The notes: generated by a model from the letters alone, not told the origin. A stretch of 64,000 nucleotides of DNA from Oceanobacillus profundus (GCF_003515705.1 NZ_QWEH01000015.1:57611-121610), one strand, 5' to 3'. Positions 53,233-62,256 are shown, counted from the stretch's first letter. A program made the numbers and translations.

Positions 53233-54402
53233 ATGAATCCAATTAAAGAGTTATCTCCAGCTGATTATAACAAGATTTTTGAGTTATCTCAGTTTGCTTT
53301 TCAATATAAATTATCAGAAGCCGATTTATTAAAGAAGAAGGAAGAGGCTGATCGACATACCATTTGGGGATGGATGGAGGAAGAGGAGATTGCTGCTAAG
53401 CTCCATTTAATACCACTTTCTGTATATATAAATGGTAAGACCTTTGATATTGGTGGTATTAGCTCTGTGGCAACATGGCCAGAATACCGCAGAAATGGAA
53501 TGGTAAAGGATCTGCTTGCTCATGCCTTAAAATATATGAAGGAAAATGGGCAAACCTTGTCATATTTACATCCATTTTCAGTCCCATTTTATCGGAGATT
53601 TGGCTGGGAAGTTGCATTTGATGAAAAACACTACACCATTCCAATGGAAGCATTAAAACAGAAATGGGATACAGCTGGCTGCGTCCGAAGAACTCCCGTG
53701 AATATCGAACTTTTTCACACTATTTATACTGATTTCGCCAAGCAATTCAATGGAGCGCTGACTCGTGATGAAAAATGGTGGAAACAGCGTGTTTTAGCGA
53801 AGGATACGATGATGGCAGTTTGTTACGATGATCGTAATCAAGCAGAAGGATATATATTCTACAATGTAAAAGATAAACAATTTGAAGTAAAAGAATTTGT
53901 ATATCTGTCATTAAACGGTTGGAAGCTGCTTCTGAATTTTATTGCTAATCATGACTCCATGGCAAATGAGGTCAAGATGGTGGTTCCTGAAAATGATAAA
54001 TTACCATTATTGATCGATGAGCCACGCTTTAAGCAAACAATTGAACCATACTTTATGGCGCGTATTGTTGACGTGCCAGGATTTTTGTCAATCTATCCCT
54101 TTGAGGAATTACCAGACGTTTCCATGCAGCTACATGTAGAAGACAGTTTTGTACCAGAGAATAGTGGGACTTATGAAATAAGTGGAACAGACGGTAATGT
54201 AACGATTTCCAATTTGAACACGAATCTAAGTGGAAGTGAAGGAATGCATTGTACGGTCCAACAGCTCACCTCCATGTTGCTCGGTTATAAACGCCCACAA
54301 GAGCTAGCAGAATTGGAGCTAATTTACGGAGATAGGCATACGATTGAAAAAATGGAAAAACTTATCCCGATGAAACAGACGTTTTTTGCGGATTATTTCT
54401 AA
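53233..54402 (+). CDS. Eis-like GNAT N-acetyltransferase
   Basis: 389-residue acetyltransferase with the tripartite Eis layout: GNAT domain (~1-140, with WPEYRRNGMVKDLLAHAL as acetyl-CoA-binding motif), a second degenerate GNAT domain, and a C-terminal SCP2-like domain (~290-389) ending in the free carboxylate PMKQTFFADYF, which in Eis proteins helps catalysis. ATG 53233 has AAGGAGG at 9 bases. Eis-type enzymes acetylate amines, including aminoglycosides; the natural substrate here is unknown. Single gene. Confidence 0.88.
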   Translation: MNPIKELSPADYNKIFELSQFAFQYKLSEADLLKKKEEADRHTIWGWMEEEEIAAKLHLIPLSVYINGKTFDIGGISSVATWPEYRRNGMVKDLLAHALKYMKENGQTLSYLHPFSVPFYRRFGWEVAFDEKHYTIPMEALKQKWDTAGCVRRTPVNIELFHTIYTDFAKQFNGALTRDEKWWKQRVLAKDTMMAVCYDDRNQAEGYIFYNVKDKQFEVKEFVYLSLNGWKLLLNFIANHDSMANEVKMVVPENDKLPLLIDEPRFKQTIEPYFMARIVDVPGFLSIYPFEELPDVSMQLHVEDSFVPENSGTYEISGTDGNVTISNLNTNLSGSEGMHCTVQQLTSMLLGYKRPQELAELELIYGDRHTIEKMEKLIPMKQTFFADYF

Positions 54403-54420
54403 GGATGTAGAAACACTTGT

Positions 54421-54454
54421 GAAAACCGTTATGTCTACTGATATAGCGGTTTTC
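54421..54454 (+). terminator. Hairpin after the Eis-like gene
   Basis: GAAAACCGTTAT pairs with ATAGCGGTTTTC (one G-T pair). The T-tract is poor. Confidence 0.5.
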
Positions 54455-54479
54455 ATTAATCAGTTACTGTAAATATCCA

Positions 54480-54542
54480 AAAATAAGACACCTCCCCGTC
54501 CGGTTATAGCGCAAAACGTGAAAATAAGACACCTTCCCGCCC
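54480..54542. repeat. Short direct repeats
   Basis: AAAATAAGACACCTCCCCGT at 54480 and AAAATAAGACACCTTCCCGC at 54521 are near-identical 22-base units 41 bases apart, in an unusually C-rich stretch extending to about 54600. No ORF is supported; they may be interspersed repeats. Confidence 0.6.
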
Positions 54543-54701
54543 ACTACCGCCCGAAACCTAAACTACCGCACCAGCCCTTCCAGCCACCCAACATAGGGAC
54601 TAATGTCCTGTTATGAGTCAGAAAAGACAAAATTCATAGAATTTCTTCAAATTGTAAGTTAAAATAAAGTCATTACGGCAAGAAGAAAAGGAATGGGGTT
54701 T

Positions 54702-55376
54702 ATGACATATCGTGTTCATTTATTTAGGCTCCTCTTTTCGATGGAGGACGATTTATTTCGCATAAAAAAAGCAGAACGCATAGAGCAGTTGTGGAAGGTG
54801 AACGTTGTCCTTATTGTTGCTGCAATCGCAATTTATTTTTGGATGGCATTCCTTGGATTAGGAACAGAACGTATTTCAGGTATTGCGGTAACACTAAGTG
54901 ATACGGCTTATGAAACAAGTAAGCTATGGTTCATACTAGGCAGAGCACTCTATGCGATTTTGTTTGCAGCATTTATCTTATTTTTTCCGAGCCTTTTGTT
55001 CTATCTGCTCACTGGAATACCATATCAAAAGCTAGTTATTATGCAGCAGGTTGTCTTGGTTGTCATGTTAATGGAACGACTGCTTTGGATTCCACTTGTT
55101 ATTTTTGTTGGGTTAAACTGGCAGGTGTCACCATTATCATTAGGAATTATCGCCTCTTACATAACGGAAATACCTTGGGTGATTCTCTTTTTTGGAGCAA
55201 TTACATTATTCCAATTATGGATTATTTGGTTTCAAGTAAAATATATCTCTGCTTTTTCGGAGATGAAACAGTACGTCATGGCTATAAACGTTATTTTATT
55301 GCATTTTCTTGGCTGGTGTCTTACAGCACTTATTGCCATGGGTGATTCTTACATATTAGGCGGGTGGTTTGGGTGA
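54702..55376 (+). CDS. Yip1-family membrane protein
   Basis: 224 residues with about five to six hydrophobic segments after a short basic cytoplasmic start (MTYRVHLFRLLFSMEDDLFR). The pattern fits Yip1-domain proteins such as B. subtilis YknW, which supports assembly of the YknXYZ transporter. ATG 54702 is preceded by AAAGGA/GGGG at better spacing than the ATG at 54693. The stop overlaps the start of the HlyD-like gene (TGATG), so the two act together. No YknYZ-like genes follow. Confidence 0.75.
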   Translation: MTYRVHLFRLLFSMEDDLFRIKKAERIEQLWKVNVVLIVAAIAIYFWMAFLGLGTERISGIAVTLSDTAYETSKLWFILGRALYAILFAAFILFFPSLLFYLLTGIPYQKLVIMQQVVLVVMLMERLLWIPLVIFVGLNWQVSPLSLGIIASYITEIPWVILFFGAITLFQLWIIWFQVKYISAFSEMKQYVMAINVILLHFLGWCLTALIAMGDSYILGGWFG

Positions 55377-56599
55377 TGCGTAAGAGACTGATTCTCATAA
55401 TGATGATTCTTTTCATCGCTGTAAACTTTCTGCTGGTATTCCTGGACGATGAAGGAAAAGTGGAACGGACATCGTATGTGAATGAATGGACGAAGAGTTT
55501 TGAAAAAGATATGACGGAGAAGCTTTTTAAGCCTGGTGTGCTTCGCGCTGTTGGGGAAGAGCATGTTTACTTCGACAAACAGCTTGGAAGCTTTCAGGAA
55601 TTTCTTGTCGAAGAAGGAGAGCAGGTAAATGCCGGTGATGCATTATATACATACCTCGTTCATGATTATTACGAAATGGAAACTAATTTGATGAATCAGG
55701 CCGATCAAATTCAGGGAGAGATTTCGGCAATTGAACAAGCGATTTCGCAAATGGAAATGTATCAGATCCCGTCTGATGAGATTGGTTCGCCACATGCCGT
55801 CAGCATTACGGAGGAGTTAATTGAAGTCGAGTACCCGCAAACGTCGATTGAAGCTGATTTGCTGAAGGAGCAATTTCTTGTCGAACAAGAGTTGGAGCTG
55901 TCACAAAAAAATGCTCAGCTCCAGACGATTAATAATCAATTAGCCGAGCTGCGGACAACAGGGGATACTCTAACAGTAGAAAGTCCTTATGAAGGGACAA
56001 TTAGTCAGCTTCATGTAAATCTGGATGATCCCGTAATTACGATTCAAAATAATGATGTGCTTGCAGTCGGTGAATTGACAGAGCAAGAGCGGGCCCAGAT
56101 GGAGGAAGGGCGGGCCGCTGAAGTAGCTGTTCATGAAATAGGTACTCGCTTAGATGGAGTCGTCGAGGAAGTTAGTAAATCACCAAATGAAATCGAAATC
56201 GAAAAAGAAAGTATCTATCCTTTCAAGGTTGCTTTTGAAACAGGAGATGATGCAGAGGAATTGCTTCCAGGCTATCACGTAGATATTGCCATTACAATGG
56301 ATGAGTCACTAGGTGCAACGGTGCTTTTTGAGGAAGCAATTTTTGCGGATGCTGTTTGGAAAATGACGGAAGGAGGAAGAATCGAAAAAGAAAGCATTGA
56401 AAGAGGTCTGCATGTAGAAGATATTGTAGAGGTAGCTGATGGAGTAGAGCGAGGGGAATTCGTTGCTGTTAAACCGTCAAACTCTTTTCAGCACGGTGCT
56501 CAATTCATTACCCCACTACAAACGAAGCAATTAACAAAAGAATCGTTTAAGGATGCGAAGTGGCTGGAGTCTTTTATAACAGGCTTATTGTCTAGGTAG
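55376..56599 (+). CDS. HlyD/MFP-type membrane fusion protein
   Basis: 407-residue periplasmic-adaptor-like protein: one N-terminal membrane helix (~4-22), a lipoyl-like half-motif (VEEGEQVNAGDALYTYL, ~80-96), a coiled coil (~100-200, EISAIEQAISQME and ELSQKNAQLQTINNQLAELR), the second lipoyl half (VESPYEGTISQLHVNLDDPV) and beta-barrel parts. It resembles YknX. It is co-translated with the Yip1-family gene. The usual MacB-type ATPase/permease partners are missing nearby, so they must be elsewhere or the protein works differently. Confidence 0.85.
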   Translation: MRKRLILIMMILFIAVNFLLVFLDDEGKVERTSYVNEWTKSFEKDMTEKLFKPGVLRAVGEEHVYFDKQLGSFQEFLVEEGEQVNAGDALYTYLVHDYYEMETNLMNQADQIQGEISAIEQAISQMEMYQIPSDEIGSPHAVSITEELIEVEYPQTSIEADLLKEQFLVEQELELSQKNAQLQTINNQLAELRTTGDTLTVESPYEGTISQLHVNLDDPVITIQNNDVLAVGELTEQERAQMEEGRAAEVAVHEIGTRLDGVVEEVSKSPNEIEIEKESIYPFKVAFETGDDAEELLPGYHVDIAITMDESLGATVLFEEAIFADAVWKMTEGGRIEKESIERGLHVEDIVEVADGVERGEFVAVKPSNSFQHGAQFITPLQTKQLTKESFKDAKWLESFITGLLSR

Positions 56600-56636
56600 C
56601 GGTATAGAAATGTAAAATCGGAAATGAGGTTACCTT

Positions 56637-57191
56637 ATGAAGATCCATCATTCTTTAATTAAAATAGGGGAACAATTAGATGAGAAGAATCTAGAATGGG
56701 CACTTGGCGGCTCTCTATTATTGAATCACTACCGAATAGCTGATTCACCAAATGATATCGATTTATTGATTGCAGAAAAGGATATCGATCCTATCAGGTA
56801 TGCGATGAGTCGGGTTGGGAAAGAGAAAACAGCTTCTAGAAAGGATCCATTTCGCACAACCTACTTTTATCAATACGAGGTAGATGGTGTTGGGGTTGAT
56901 GTAATGGGGAACTTCGCTATTGAACATGATCAAGGGATTTATCAATTGGTCTTTGATGCAAATCACATTGTTGGAAGAAAAAATATTCAAGGCGTTTCGA
57001 TTCCTCTGGCAGCATTGGAGGATTGGTTTGTTTTATATCAGTTAATTCCAAATAGGCAAGAAAAGGCAAAACGAATCGAGAAATATCTTCAATCAAATCC
57101 TGTTACACGTCCTGATTTATTGCATAAAGCAATGGAACAACCTTTGCCTTTTAAGGTGCGAGAAAGTATTAATGCTATTCTCCGTTGGTAA
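56637..57191 (+). CDS. Nucleotidyltransferase-fold protein
   Basis: 184 residues with the nucleotidyltransferase signature: GGS at 24-26 followed by D40 and D42 (SPNDIDLLI), and a later VDVMGNFAI that could give the third acidic residue. The layout resembles stand-alone NTase-like proteins related to the toxin and antibiotic-modifying groups (JHP933/AbiEii-like), but no antitoxin-like neighbour is present. Ribosome site GAGG before the ATG. Substrate unknown. Confidence 0.7.
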   Translation: MKIHHSLIKIGEQLDEKNLEWALGGSLLLNHYRIADSPNDIDLLIAEKDIDPIRYAMSRVGKEKTASRKDPFRTTYFYQYEVDGVGVDVMGNFAIEHDQGIYQLVFDANHIVGRKNIQGVSIPLAALEDWFVLYQLIPNRQEKAKRIEKYLQSNPVTRPDLLHKAMEQPLPFKVRESINAILRW

Positions 57192-57227
57192 ATGAAGGCT
57201 TGGAGATATGCTCCAAGCCCATTTGTA

Positions 57228-58079
57228 CTATATATTTGCAGCCTTATGAATTTCTTTATTCTCCCTCGTTGCCTTTTGGTGGTACATCACACTAAGGAGA
57301 GCACCAACGAGGAGAATGATAGCCGTTAAGAAAAACCAAATCATTAAGACGATGATTCCTCCAAGACTTCCATATGTGGCAGAGTAGTTTCCGAAATTAC
57401 CTACGTAGATGGAAAAACCAAATGAGATAACCTGCCACAGAATGCTTGCTCCTATTGCACCAGGGAGTATATGCTTAAATGGGATTCTTTTATTTGGTGC
57501 GAATCGATAGAGACACATGAGCAATACAGTAATAATAATGAGACTAATTGCATATCGTAACACTTGCAAGAGCCATGTCATTTCGGCGTTTATGCCAAGC
57601 AATGAAATAGTGAACTCTAAAAGAACATCACCGAACACAGGTAGTAAAATAGCGGTAACCACTGCTAAAATTAAGCTTAGAGTTAACCCAAAAGCAATGA
57701 GACGAACAACGATAAAGGATCGGGTTTCTTCGACATCATATGCTTCGTTCGATGCTTTAATAAACGCATTAATTCCATTTGACGCAGACCAGAGCGCACC
57801 AATAATACCGACGGTTAACAGACCTCCGCGTGGTGTTGCTAGGAGACTGACGATGTTTTCTTCAAAGACAGAAACGAGCTCACCAGGGATGATAGAGCCA
57901 ATAAATTCCATCGCATCATCAGGACTGATTTGAAAATAGGGAATAATAGCGAATGCTACGATTAACAGCGGAAAAATAGCTAAAAGAAAATAGTATGCTA
58001 AAGATGCGGCAAGTAACGTAACATTTTGTTCGTTGAATTTCTTCATAAATTCTTGTGAAAATTGTTTAACAGTAGCCAT
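57228..58079 (-). CDS. YihY/BrkB-family membrane protein
   Basis: Polytopic protein of the YihY (formerly ribonuclease BN) family, 283 residues with about six to seven helices. Conserved parts: LLAASLAYYFLLAIFPLLIV, LWSASNGINAFIKASNEAYD and YGSLGGIIVLMIWFFLTA. The old RNase BN label is known to be wrong; the true function is not settled. ATG 58079 has GGAGG at ~7 bases on the minus strand; the frame extends further without a site. Confidence 0.93.
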   Translation of the reverse strand: MATVKQFSQEFMKKFNEQNVTLLAASLAYYFLLAIFPLLIVAFAIIPYFQISPDDAMEFIGSIIPGELVSVFEENIVSLLATPRGGLLTVGIIGALWSASNGINAFIKASNEAYDVEETRSFIVVRLIAFGLTLSLILAVVTAILLPVFGDVLLEFTISLLGINAEMTWLLQVLRYAISLIIITVLLMCLYRFAPNKRIPFKHILPGAIGASILWQVISFGFSIYVGNFGNYSATYGSLGGIIVLMIWFFLTAIILLVGALLSVMYHQKATRENKEIHKAANI

Positions 58080-58220
58080 TGGGAATCCTCCAATTCGTTC
58101 GTTACTTTCTCTATACCCATGATTTGCTCTTATCAATCTTCTGGATCTGCGCGTAAACGTTTTATTTATTAGGTCGCGTGGTATAATATAGTAGTGTTAA
58201 ATAAGGAGGGACCATTACAT

Positions 58221-58703
58221 ATGGAAATCTTTTACGTCAGTATTTTGTTCGTTTCGATCGCCTTTGCAATTGTTGCCATTTATCTATCCTTTGTATTAAA
58301 ACGTGTTGCAAATATGGTGAAAACGCTCGGAACATCGCTAGGAGAACTTGAGAGAGAATTAGAATACATGACCCCACATCTTACGAAAACATTAAATGAA
58401 TCAAGTAAACTGGTTGATGACATACGGGAAAAGATAAATGCTACAGATAGTGTTTTTGACTCTGCAGAAAATGTCGGAAAATCAGTCATATCATTGAATG
58501 AAGTCTATGATGAAAAGAGCAAACAGCTATCAGAGCAAAAATTAGAACAAAAAATGAAGCCTTTTGTCGCAGGAATGACATGGAGTGAGGTTGCCATACA
58601 GTTGTTTTCAAAATGGCAAAAGGGAACAAAGGAAAAAAATGAATTGATGGTACAGCATACGGAAGTTGTTCCGGTAAATACAGGAAAAGAGGGATCAAGA
58701 TGA
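58221..58703 (+). CDS. DUF948 protein
   Basis: 160 residues: one N-terminal membrane helix (~3-27) followed by a long helical region with heptad-like spacing (MVKTLGTSLGELERELEYM...). DUF948 proteins such as B. subtilis YtxG are of unknown function, and YtxG/YtxH belong to the general-stress group. ATG 58221 with AAGGAGGGA upstream. Overlaps the next DUF948 gene by 4 bases, first of three co-oriented genes. Confidence 0.85.
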   Translation: MEIFYVSILFVSIAFAIVAIYLSFVLKRVANMVKTLGTSLGELERELEYMTPHLTKTLNESSKLVDDIREKINATDSVFDSAENVGKSVISLNEVYDEKSKQLSEQKLEQKMKPFVAGMTWSEVAIQLFSKWQKGTKEKNELMVQHTEVVPVNTGKEGSR

Positions 58704-59134
58704 CGTTAGTTGGGATTGGTGTACTACTTATTGGAGTGGCGTTTCTTGTTTTAGCGTTCTTCATTGGACATGCTTTGAATAACCTTGCAGGTGTCCTGGG
58801 TGGAATAGATAAGACTGTAAAAGAGCTGCCAAAGCAATTGGATGATGTATTTAAAGAAACAGGTAATATGATTAATGAAAGTAATCAAACGTTAGTAGAT
58901 GTAAATGACAAGCTAAAGCATTTAAGCCCACTATTTTATGTGATTGGTGATGTCGGAAATGTTACGCGTAAATTCTCTTCTTCACTAGTAGATGTAACCG
59001 ACTCAATTAAGACGAAAACAGAAGGCGGTAAGGAAGTTGCAGAAAGCAATAAGCTTGGGGGCGTCTATGGCACCTTTGCCTTAGGATACTACTGGCTTAA
59101 AAAGCGTCAGGAACTGAAAAAAGCAAAAGGGTGA
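58700..59134 (+). CDS. DUF948 protein (YtxG-like)
   Basis: 144 residues: N-terminal membrane helix (~3-28) and a coiled-coil-like domain (GGIDKTVKELPKQLDDVF; KHLSPLFYVIGDVGNVTRKF). The KHLSPLFYVIGD/KHLNPIFQIVGD motif is shared with the minus-strand protein at 59448. It starts 4 bases before the upstream stop and is followed at once by a YtxH-like gene, as in the B. subtilis ytxG-ytxH order. Confidence 0.88.
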   Translation: MTLVGIGVLLIGVAFLVLAFFIGHALNNLAGVLGGIDKTVKELPKQLDDVFKETGNMINESNQTLVDVNDKLKHLSPLFYVIGDVGNVTRKFSSSLVDVTDSIKTKTEGGKEVAESNKLGGVYGTFALGYYWLKKRQELKKAKG

Positions 59135-59139
59135 ACAAT

Positions 59140-59367
59140 ATGAGAGAAGGCAAAAGGAATTTCGCCATGCTTGCAAGCGCTGTTGCAGGAGTTTCTCTTG
59201 GCTGGCTGGCGGTCGATTACTTATCGAAAAGGCAAGAGCAAGGAGAAAATAAGTCGGTTTTTGAGCGCGTGAAAAATTTTGAAAAGAAACTCTATGCGGA
59301 TGGAGCAATGCGGGCGAATGATATCGAGCGCATTAAGCAAGAAGTAAACGATAAGGTTGTTAAATAA
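59140..59367 (+). CDS. YtxH-like small membrane-associated protein
   Basis: 75 residues: short hydrophobic segment near the N-terminus (MLASAVAGVSLGWLAVDYL) followed by a charged helical tail (VFERVKNFEKKLYADGAMR). It fits YtxH-type proteins by size, topology and position after a DUF948 gene. ATG 59140 has AAAGGGTGA at ~8 bases; a GTG at 59131 overlaps that site. Function unknown. Confidence 0.75.
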   Translation: MREGKRNFAMLASAVAGVSLGWLAVDYLSKRQEQGENKSVFERVKNFEKKLYADGAMRANDIERIKQEVNDKVVK

Positions 59368-59386
59368 TCCCTCTAGAGAAATAGAA

Positions 59387-59418
59387 AGAGACGAGTCGTT
59401 AAAAAACGACTCGTCTCT
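59387..59418. terminator. Bidirectional terminator
   Basis: AGAGACGAGTCGTT (59387-59400) pairs perfectly with AACGACTCGTCTCT (59405-59418). It lies between convergent gene groups and can serve both. Confidence 0.92.
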
Positions 59419-59447
59419 TATTTAATTTCAAGTTCTTGTATTTAGAG

Positions 59448-59864
59448 TTACTTCCTCGCTTTTTGAAAAAGAAAAAAGCCAAGCGTTAATGCTCCGTATA
59501 GTCCCTCAAGGTTTTTTCTTGTTGCAAAATCATTGGCTTGCTGTGTATTTTGCTTCATATCTTCAACTGCATCCACCATTTTTGATGACAGCTGGTTAGC
59601 AGCATGTCCAGCATCCCCAACGATTTGGAAGATGGGGTTTAAATGTTTAACCTGACTATTTACCTGATGAAGTGTATCAATTCCTGTTCCGATTGCTTCT
59701 GTTGTTTGGGAAGTTACATCATCCACTGTTTTTGGAAGCTTATCCGTTGTCTTCTGTAAGCTATTTAAAACACTTGCAAGCTTGTTCAATGGTTTAATAA
59801 GGAAAACAACCAATCCAATAAATGCAACTCCTATAATGATTAAACCAATACCAATCCAAATCAT
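59448..59864 (-). CDS. DUF948 protein, minus strand
   Basis: 138 residues with the same plan as the protein at 58700: membrane helix (~1-25), LASVLNSLQKTTDKLPKTVD, then KHLNPIFQIVGDAGHAANQL and a C-terminal GLYGALTLGFFLFQKARK. It is a paralogue facing the other two across a shared terminator. ATG 59864 has AGGAGGG at 8 bases; the frame upstream to 59885 lacks a site. Confidence 0.85.
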   Translation of the reverse strand: MIWIGIGLIIIGVAFIGLVVFLIKPLNKLASVLNSLQKTTDKLPKTVDDVTSQTTEAIGTGIDTLHQVNSQVKHLNPIFQIVGDAGHAANQLSSKMVDAVEDMKQNTQQANDFATRKNLEGLYGALTLGFFLFQKARK

Positions 59865-60014
59865 ACCGTTTTCCCTCCTGTTCATTTGTCTATTTGTAAT
59901 TAATAGCCTTTTTCAGTTTTCAGTAAACATATTCTCATCTTTAGCATACCACAAATAGGTAGTCATAAACCCGTAACTTGTCCCATAAATTTAAGAATAG
60001 AATAGTTAAAATAC

Positions 60015-60060
60015 GTGTTCAGAAGAAGTGGGATATTTTGGCCGGACTTCTTGAACAATC
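60015..60060. repeat. Short MITE-like inverted-repeat element
   Basis: GTGTTCAGAAGAAGT near 60015 and ACTTCTTGAAC at 60046-60056 form an imperfect inverted repeat. The same end sequences (GTGTTCAAAAG ... GGACTTTTTGAAC) bound the larger element at 60861-61137. It lies just before cwlD. Confidence 0.5.
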
Positions 60061-60078
60061 TCTAGAGGAGCGGGTAAG

Positions 60079-60801
60079 ATGGCGCGTAGGACGAAGGTAA
60101 TGTATTGGGTGCTTGGGGTATTTGTGTTAGTGTTTTTAATTCAAATTCCAATTACTCAAAGTGATTTTGAAGCGAGTGGTCCATGGTCGCCACCACTTTC
60201 CGGAAAAACGATTGTGATTGATCCGGGACATGGTGGTCCAGATGGTGGAGCTGTTGGGTCAGATGAAACAGAGGAAAAGGATATTTCGCTAGCTGTTTCG
60301 AAAATGCTGCAAAGCTATCTCCAGCAAAATGGTGCGCTCGTTTATTTGACGAGAGAAGAAGATACGGACCTTGCTGATGAGAGTACGAAAGGGTTAGCAA
60401 GAAGAAAAGCTGAGGATATTCGAAACCGACTGGAGTTTATCCATGAAAAAGAACCGGATTTTTTCTTGACTGTTCATTTAAATGCTGTTCCTTCCAGCCG
60501 CTGGAAAGGTGCGCAAACTTTCTATTACCCTTCATTTGATGAAAATGGGCATTTAGCAAAAATGATTCAAGAAGAGATTATTCGTAATCTAGAGAATACA
60601 AATCGCTCACCATTAGTTATTAATGGGGTCTATTTATTGAAGCACGCAAAGGTGCCCGGGGCACTCGTAGAGATTGGTTTTTTGTCGAACCCGGAGGAGC
60701 AGGCGTTATTGACACAAGAGGATTACCAACGGAAAATGGCAGTGAGTATTTATGAAGGGGTTCTGAGATATTTAACAGAGGATATGCAAGAGGAAGAGTG
60801 A
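60079..60801 (+). CDS. cwlD: N-acetylmuramoyl-L-alanine amidase CwlD
   Basis: Sporulation amidase that, with PdaA, makes muramic-delta-lactam in the spore cortex. 240 residues: N-terminal signal/anchor helix (~8-22), then an amidase_3 domain with zinc ligands in DPGHGGPDGG (His ~51), Glu in EEKDISL and His in LTVHLNA, and the catalytic Glu in ALVEIGFLSN. Gene order cwlD-salA-gerD-kbaA matches Bacillus. GAGCGGG upstream of the ATG is a weak ribosome site. Confidence 0.94.
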   Translation: MARRTKVMYWVLGVFVLVFLIQIPITQSDFEASGPWSPPLSGKTIVIDPGHGGPDGGAVGSDETEEKDISLAVSKMLQSYLQQNGALVYLTREEDTDLADESTKGLARRKAEDIRNRLEFIHEKEPDFFLTVHLNAVPSSRWKGAQTFYYPSFDENGHLAKMIQEEIIRNLENTNRSPLVINGVYLLKHAKVPGALVEIGFLSNPEEQALLTQEDYQRKMAVSIYEGVLRYLTEDMQEEE

Positions 60802-60860
60802 AACCGTAACCATAGTGCAAATCACTTAGATTTAGCTCGAATTATGTTATACTAACAGTA

Positions 60861-61137
60861 CGTGTTCAAAAGGAGGATAAAAAGGATCGAAGTCGGCTAA
60901 TTTCGCAACGACCTTTTACGGGCGCTGACACTAGCACGTTCTGTGCGTCGGAGTTCGAGGTGCGGAGTTATGAGTAGAGGGCATCCACAGGATGGTGACT
61001 TCTGTGTTGTCCACAGGACGTGGATGGTTTTAACAGAAGTTCATTGAATCTTTTAATATGTAAGCAGACGTTTTTGCAGGAAAAGCTAGCATTCGTGCGA
61101 AATTCGATATCATTTTTACCGGACTTTTTGAACGACC
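60861..61137. repeat. MITE-like intergenic element between cwlD and salA
   Basis: A ~275-base non-coding block with inverted ends: GTTCAAAAGGAGG at the left and GGACTTTTTGAAC at the right (to ~61134). Inside are several complementary runs (for example GCACG/CGTGC-type and CCACAGGA repeated twice). Its ends resemble the small element at 60015. It explains the unusually long cwlD-salA gap; no ORF is supported. Part of the region may hold the salA promoter. Confidence 0.55.
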
Positions 61138-61194
61138 TATAACAGATGCAGTACTTCATTTGTTAGTACATAAGATAAGGGGTGGTGACTTACG

Positions 61195-62256
61195 ATGATA
61201 ACGCAAGAAGAAGTAAAAGAACTACTAAATCCTATAAAGGATCCTTTTTTACATAGAACACTGGAAGAAACCGGTGGAATTATCAGTGTAACGATTAAGG
61301 AGGACAAGAAGCACGTCAGTGTCAAAATTGGTATCTCGAAAACAAATACCGCTGAACAAATGCAAATGCAGCAGGAAATCGTCGGCATTTTGAAAAGAAG
61401 TGGCGCAAACACTGTTGGACTACGATTTGAACAGCTTCCGGATGAGGTTATTCAAAAATATCAGCCTGCAGCAGACGAAGCGAAGGAAGCTTCACTAATG
61501 GGTGGAAACACCAATACGAAGTTTATTGCAATTGCCAGTGGTAAAGGTGGCGTAGGAAAGTCTACTGTTACGGTTAACCTCGCTGTTTCTCTTATGCGAC
61601 TTGGTAAAAAGGTCGGTATTATTGATGCTGACATTTACGGTTTCAGTGTTCCTGACATGATGGGTGTGGAAGAACGCCCTGTTGTTCGTGGCAAAAAGAT
61701 TCTTCCTGTTGAACGATTTGGTGTAAAAGTAATCTCAATGGGCTTCTTTGTAGAAGATAATTCACCGATTATTTGGCGCGGACCAATGCTTGGAAAAATG
61801 ATTAACAGCTTCTTTTCAGAAGTGGAATGGGGCGATTTGGACTACCTTCTCCTTGATTTACCACCAGGAACAGGAGATATTGCAATGGATGTCCATGAGC
61901 TTCTGCCAACGTGTAAAGAAATTATCGTAACAACTCCGCACCCGACAGCGGCATTTGTAGCAGCAAGGGCAGGGCAAATGGCTCTGAAGACGGATCATGA
62001 AATTTTAGGTGTTGTCGAAAACATGGCCTATTTTGAAAGCAAGAAAACTGGCGAGATTGAATATGTGTTTGGTGAAGGCGGCGGTAAAAAGCTTGCGGAG
62101 GTCCTAAAAACAAAAGTATTAGGACAATTACCAATTCAACAGCCATATGAGGAAGAAGATGTATTTGCTCCTTCCGTGTACCAAGAAGACCATCCGAATG
62201 GCAAACAGTTCCATAAAATTGCAGCGAAGGTTATTGCCAAGCTGGAAGATGAATAA
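61195..62256 (+). CDS. salA: SalA: Mrp/NBP35-family P-loop ATPase
   Basis: 353 residues: N-terminal MIP18/DUF59-like domain (~1-90) and a ParA/Mrp ATPase domain with deviant Walker A SGKGGVGKST (~115-124), Walker A' LLLDLPPGTGD and the NMAYF region. In B. subtilis SalA represses scoC and so affects exoprotease production; Mrp proteins elsewhere carry Fe-S clusters, but the CxxC motif for the cluster is not seen here. GGGGTGG precedes the ATG. Confidence 0.93.
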   Translation: MITQEEVKELLNPIKDPFLHRTLEETGGIISVTIKEDKKHVSVKIGISKTNTAEQMQMQQEIVGILKRSGANTVGLRFEQLPDEVIQKYQPAADEAKEASLMGGNTNTKFIAIASGKGGVGKSTVTVNLAVSLMRLGKKVGIIDADIYGFSVPDMMGVEERPVVRGKKILPVERFGVKVISMGFFVEDNSPIIWRGPMLGKMINSFFSEVEWGDLDYLLLDLPPGTGDIAMDVHELLPTCKEIIVTTPHPTAAFVAARAGQMALKTDHEILGVVENMAYFESKKTGEIEYVFGEGGGKKLAEVLKTKVLGQLPIQQPYEEEDVFAPSVYQEDHPNGKQFHKIAAKVIAKLEDE

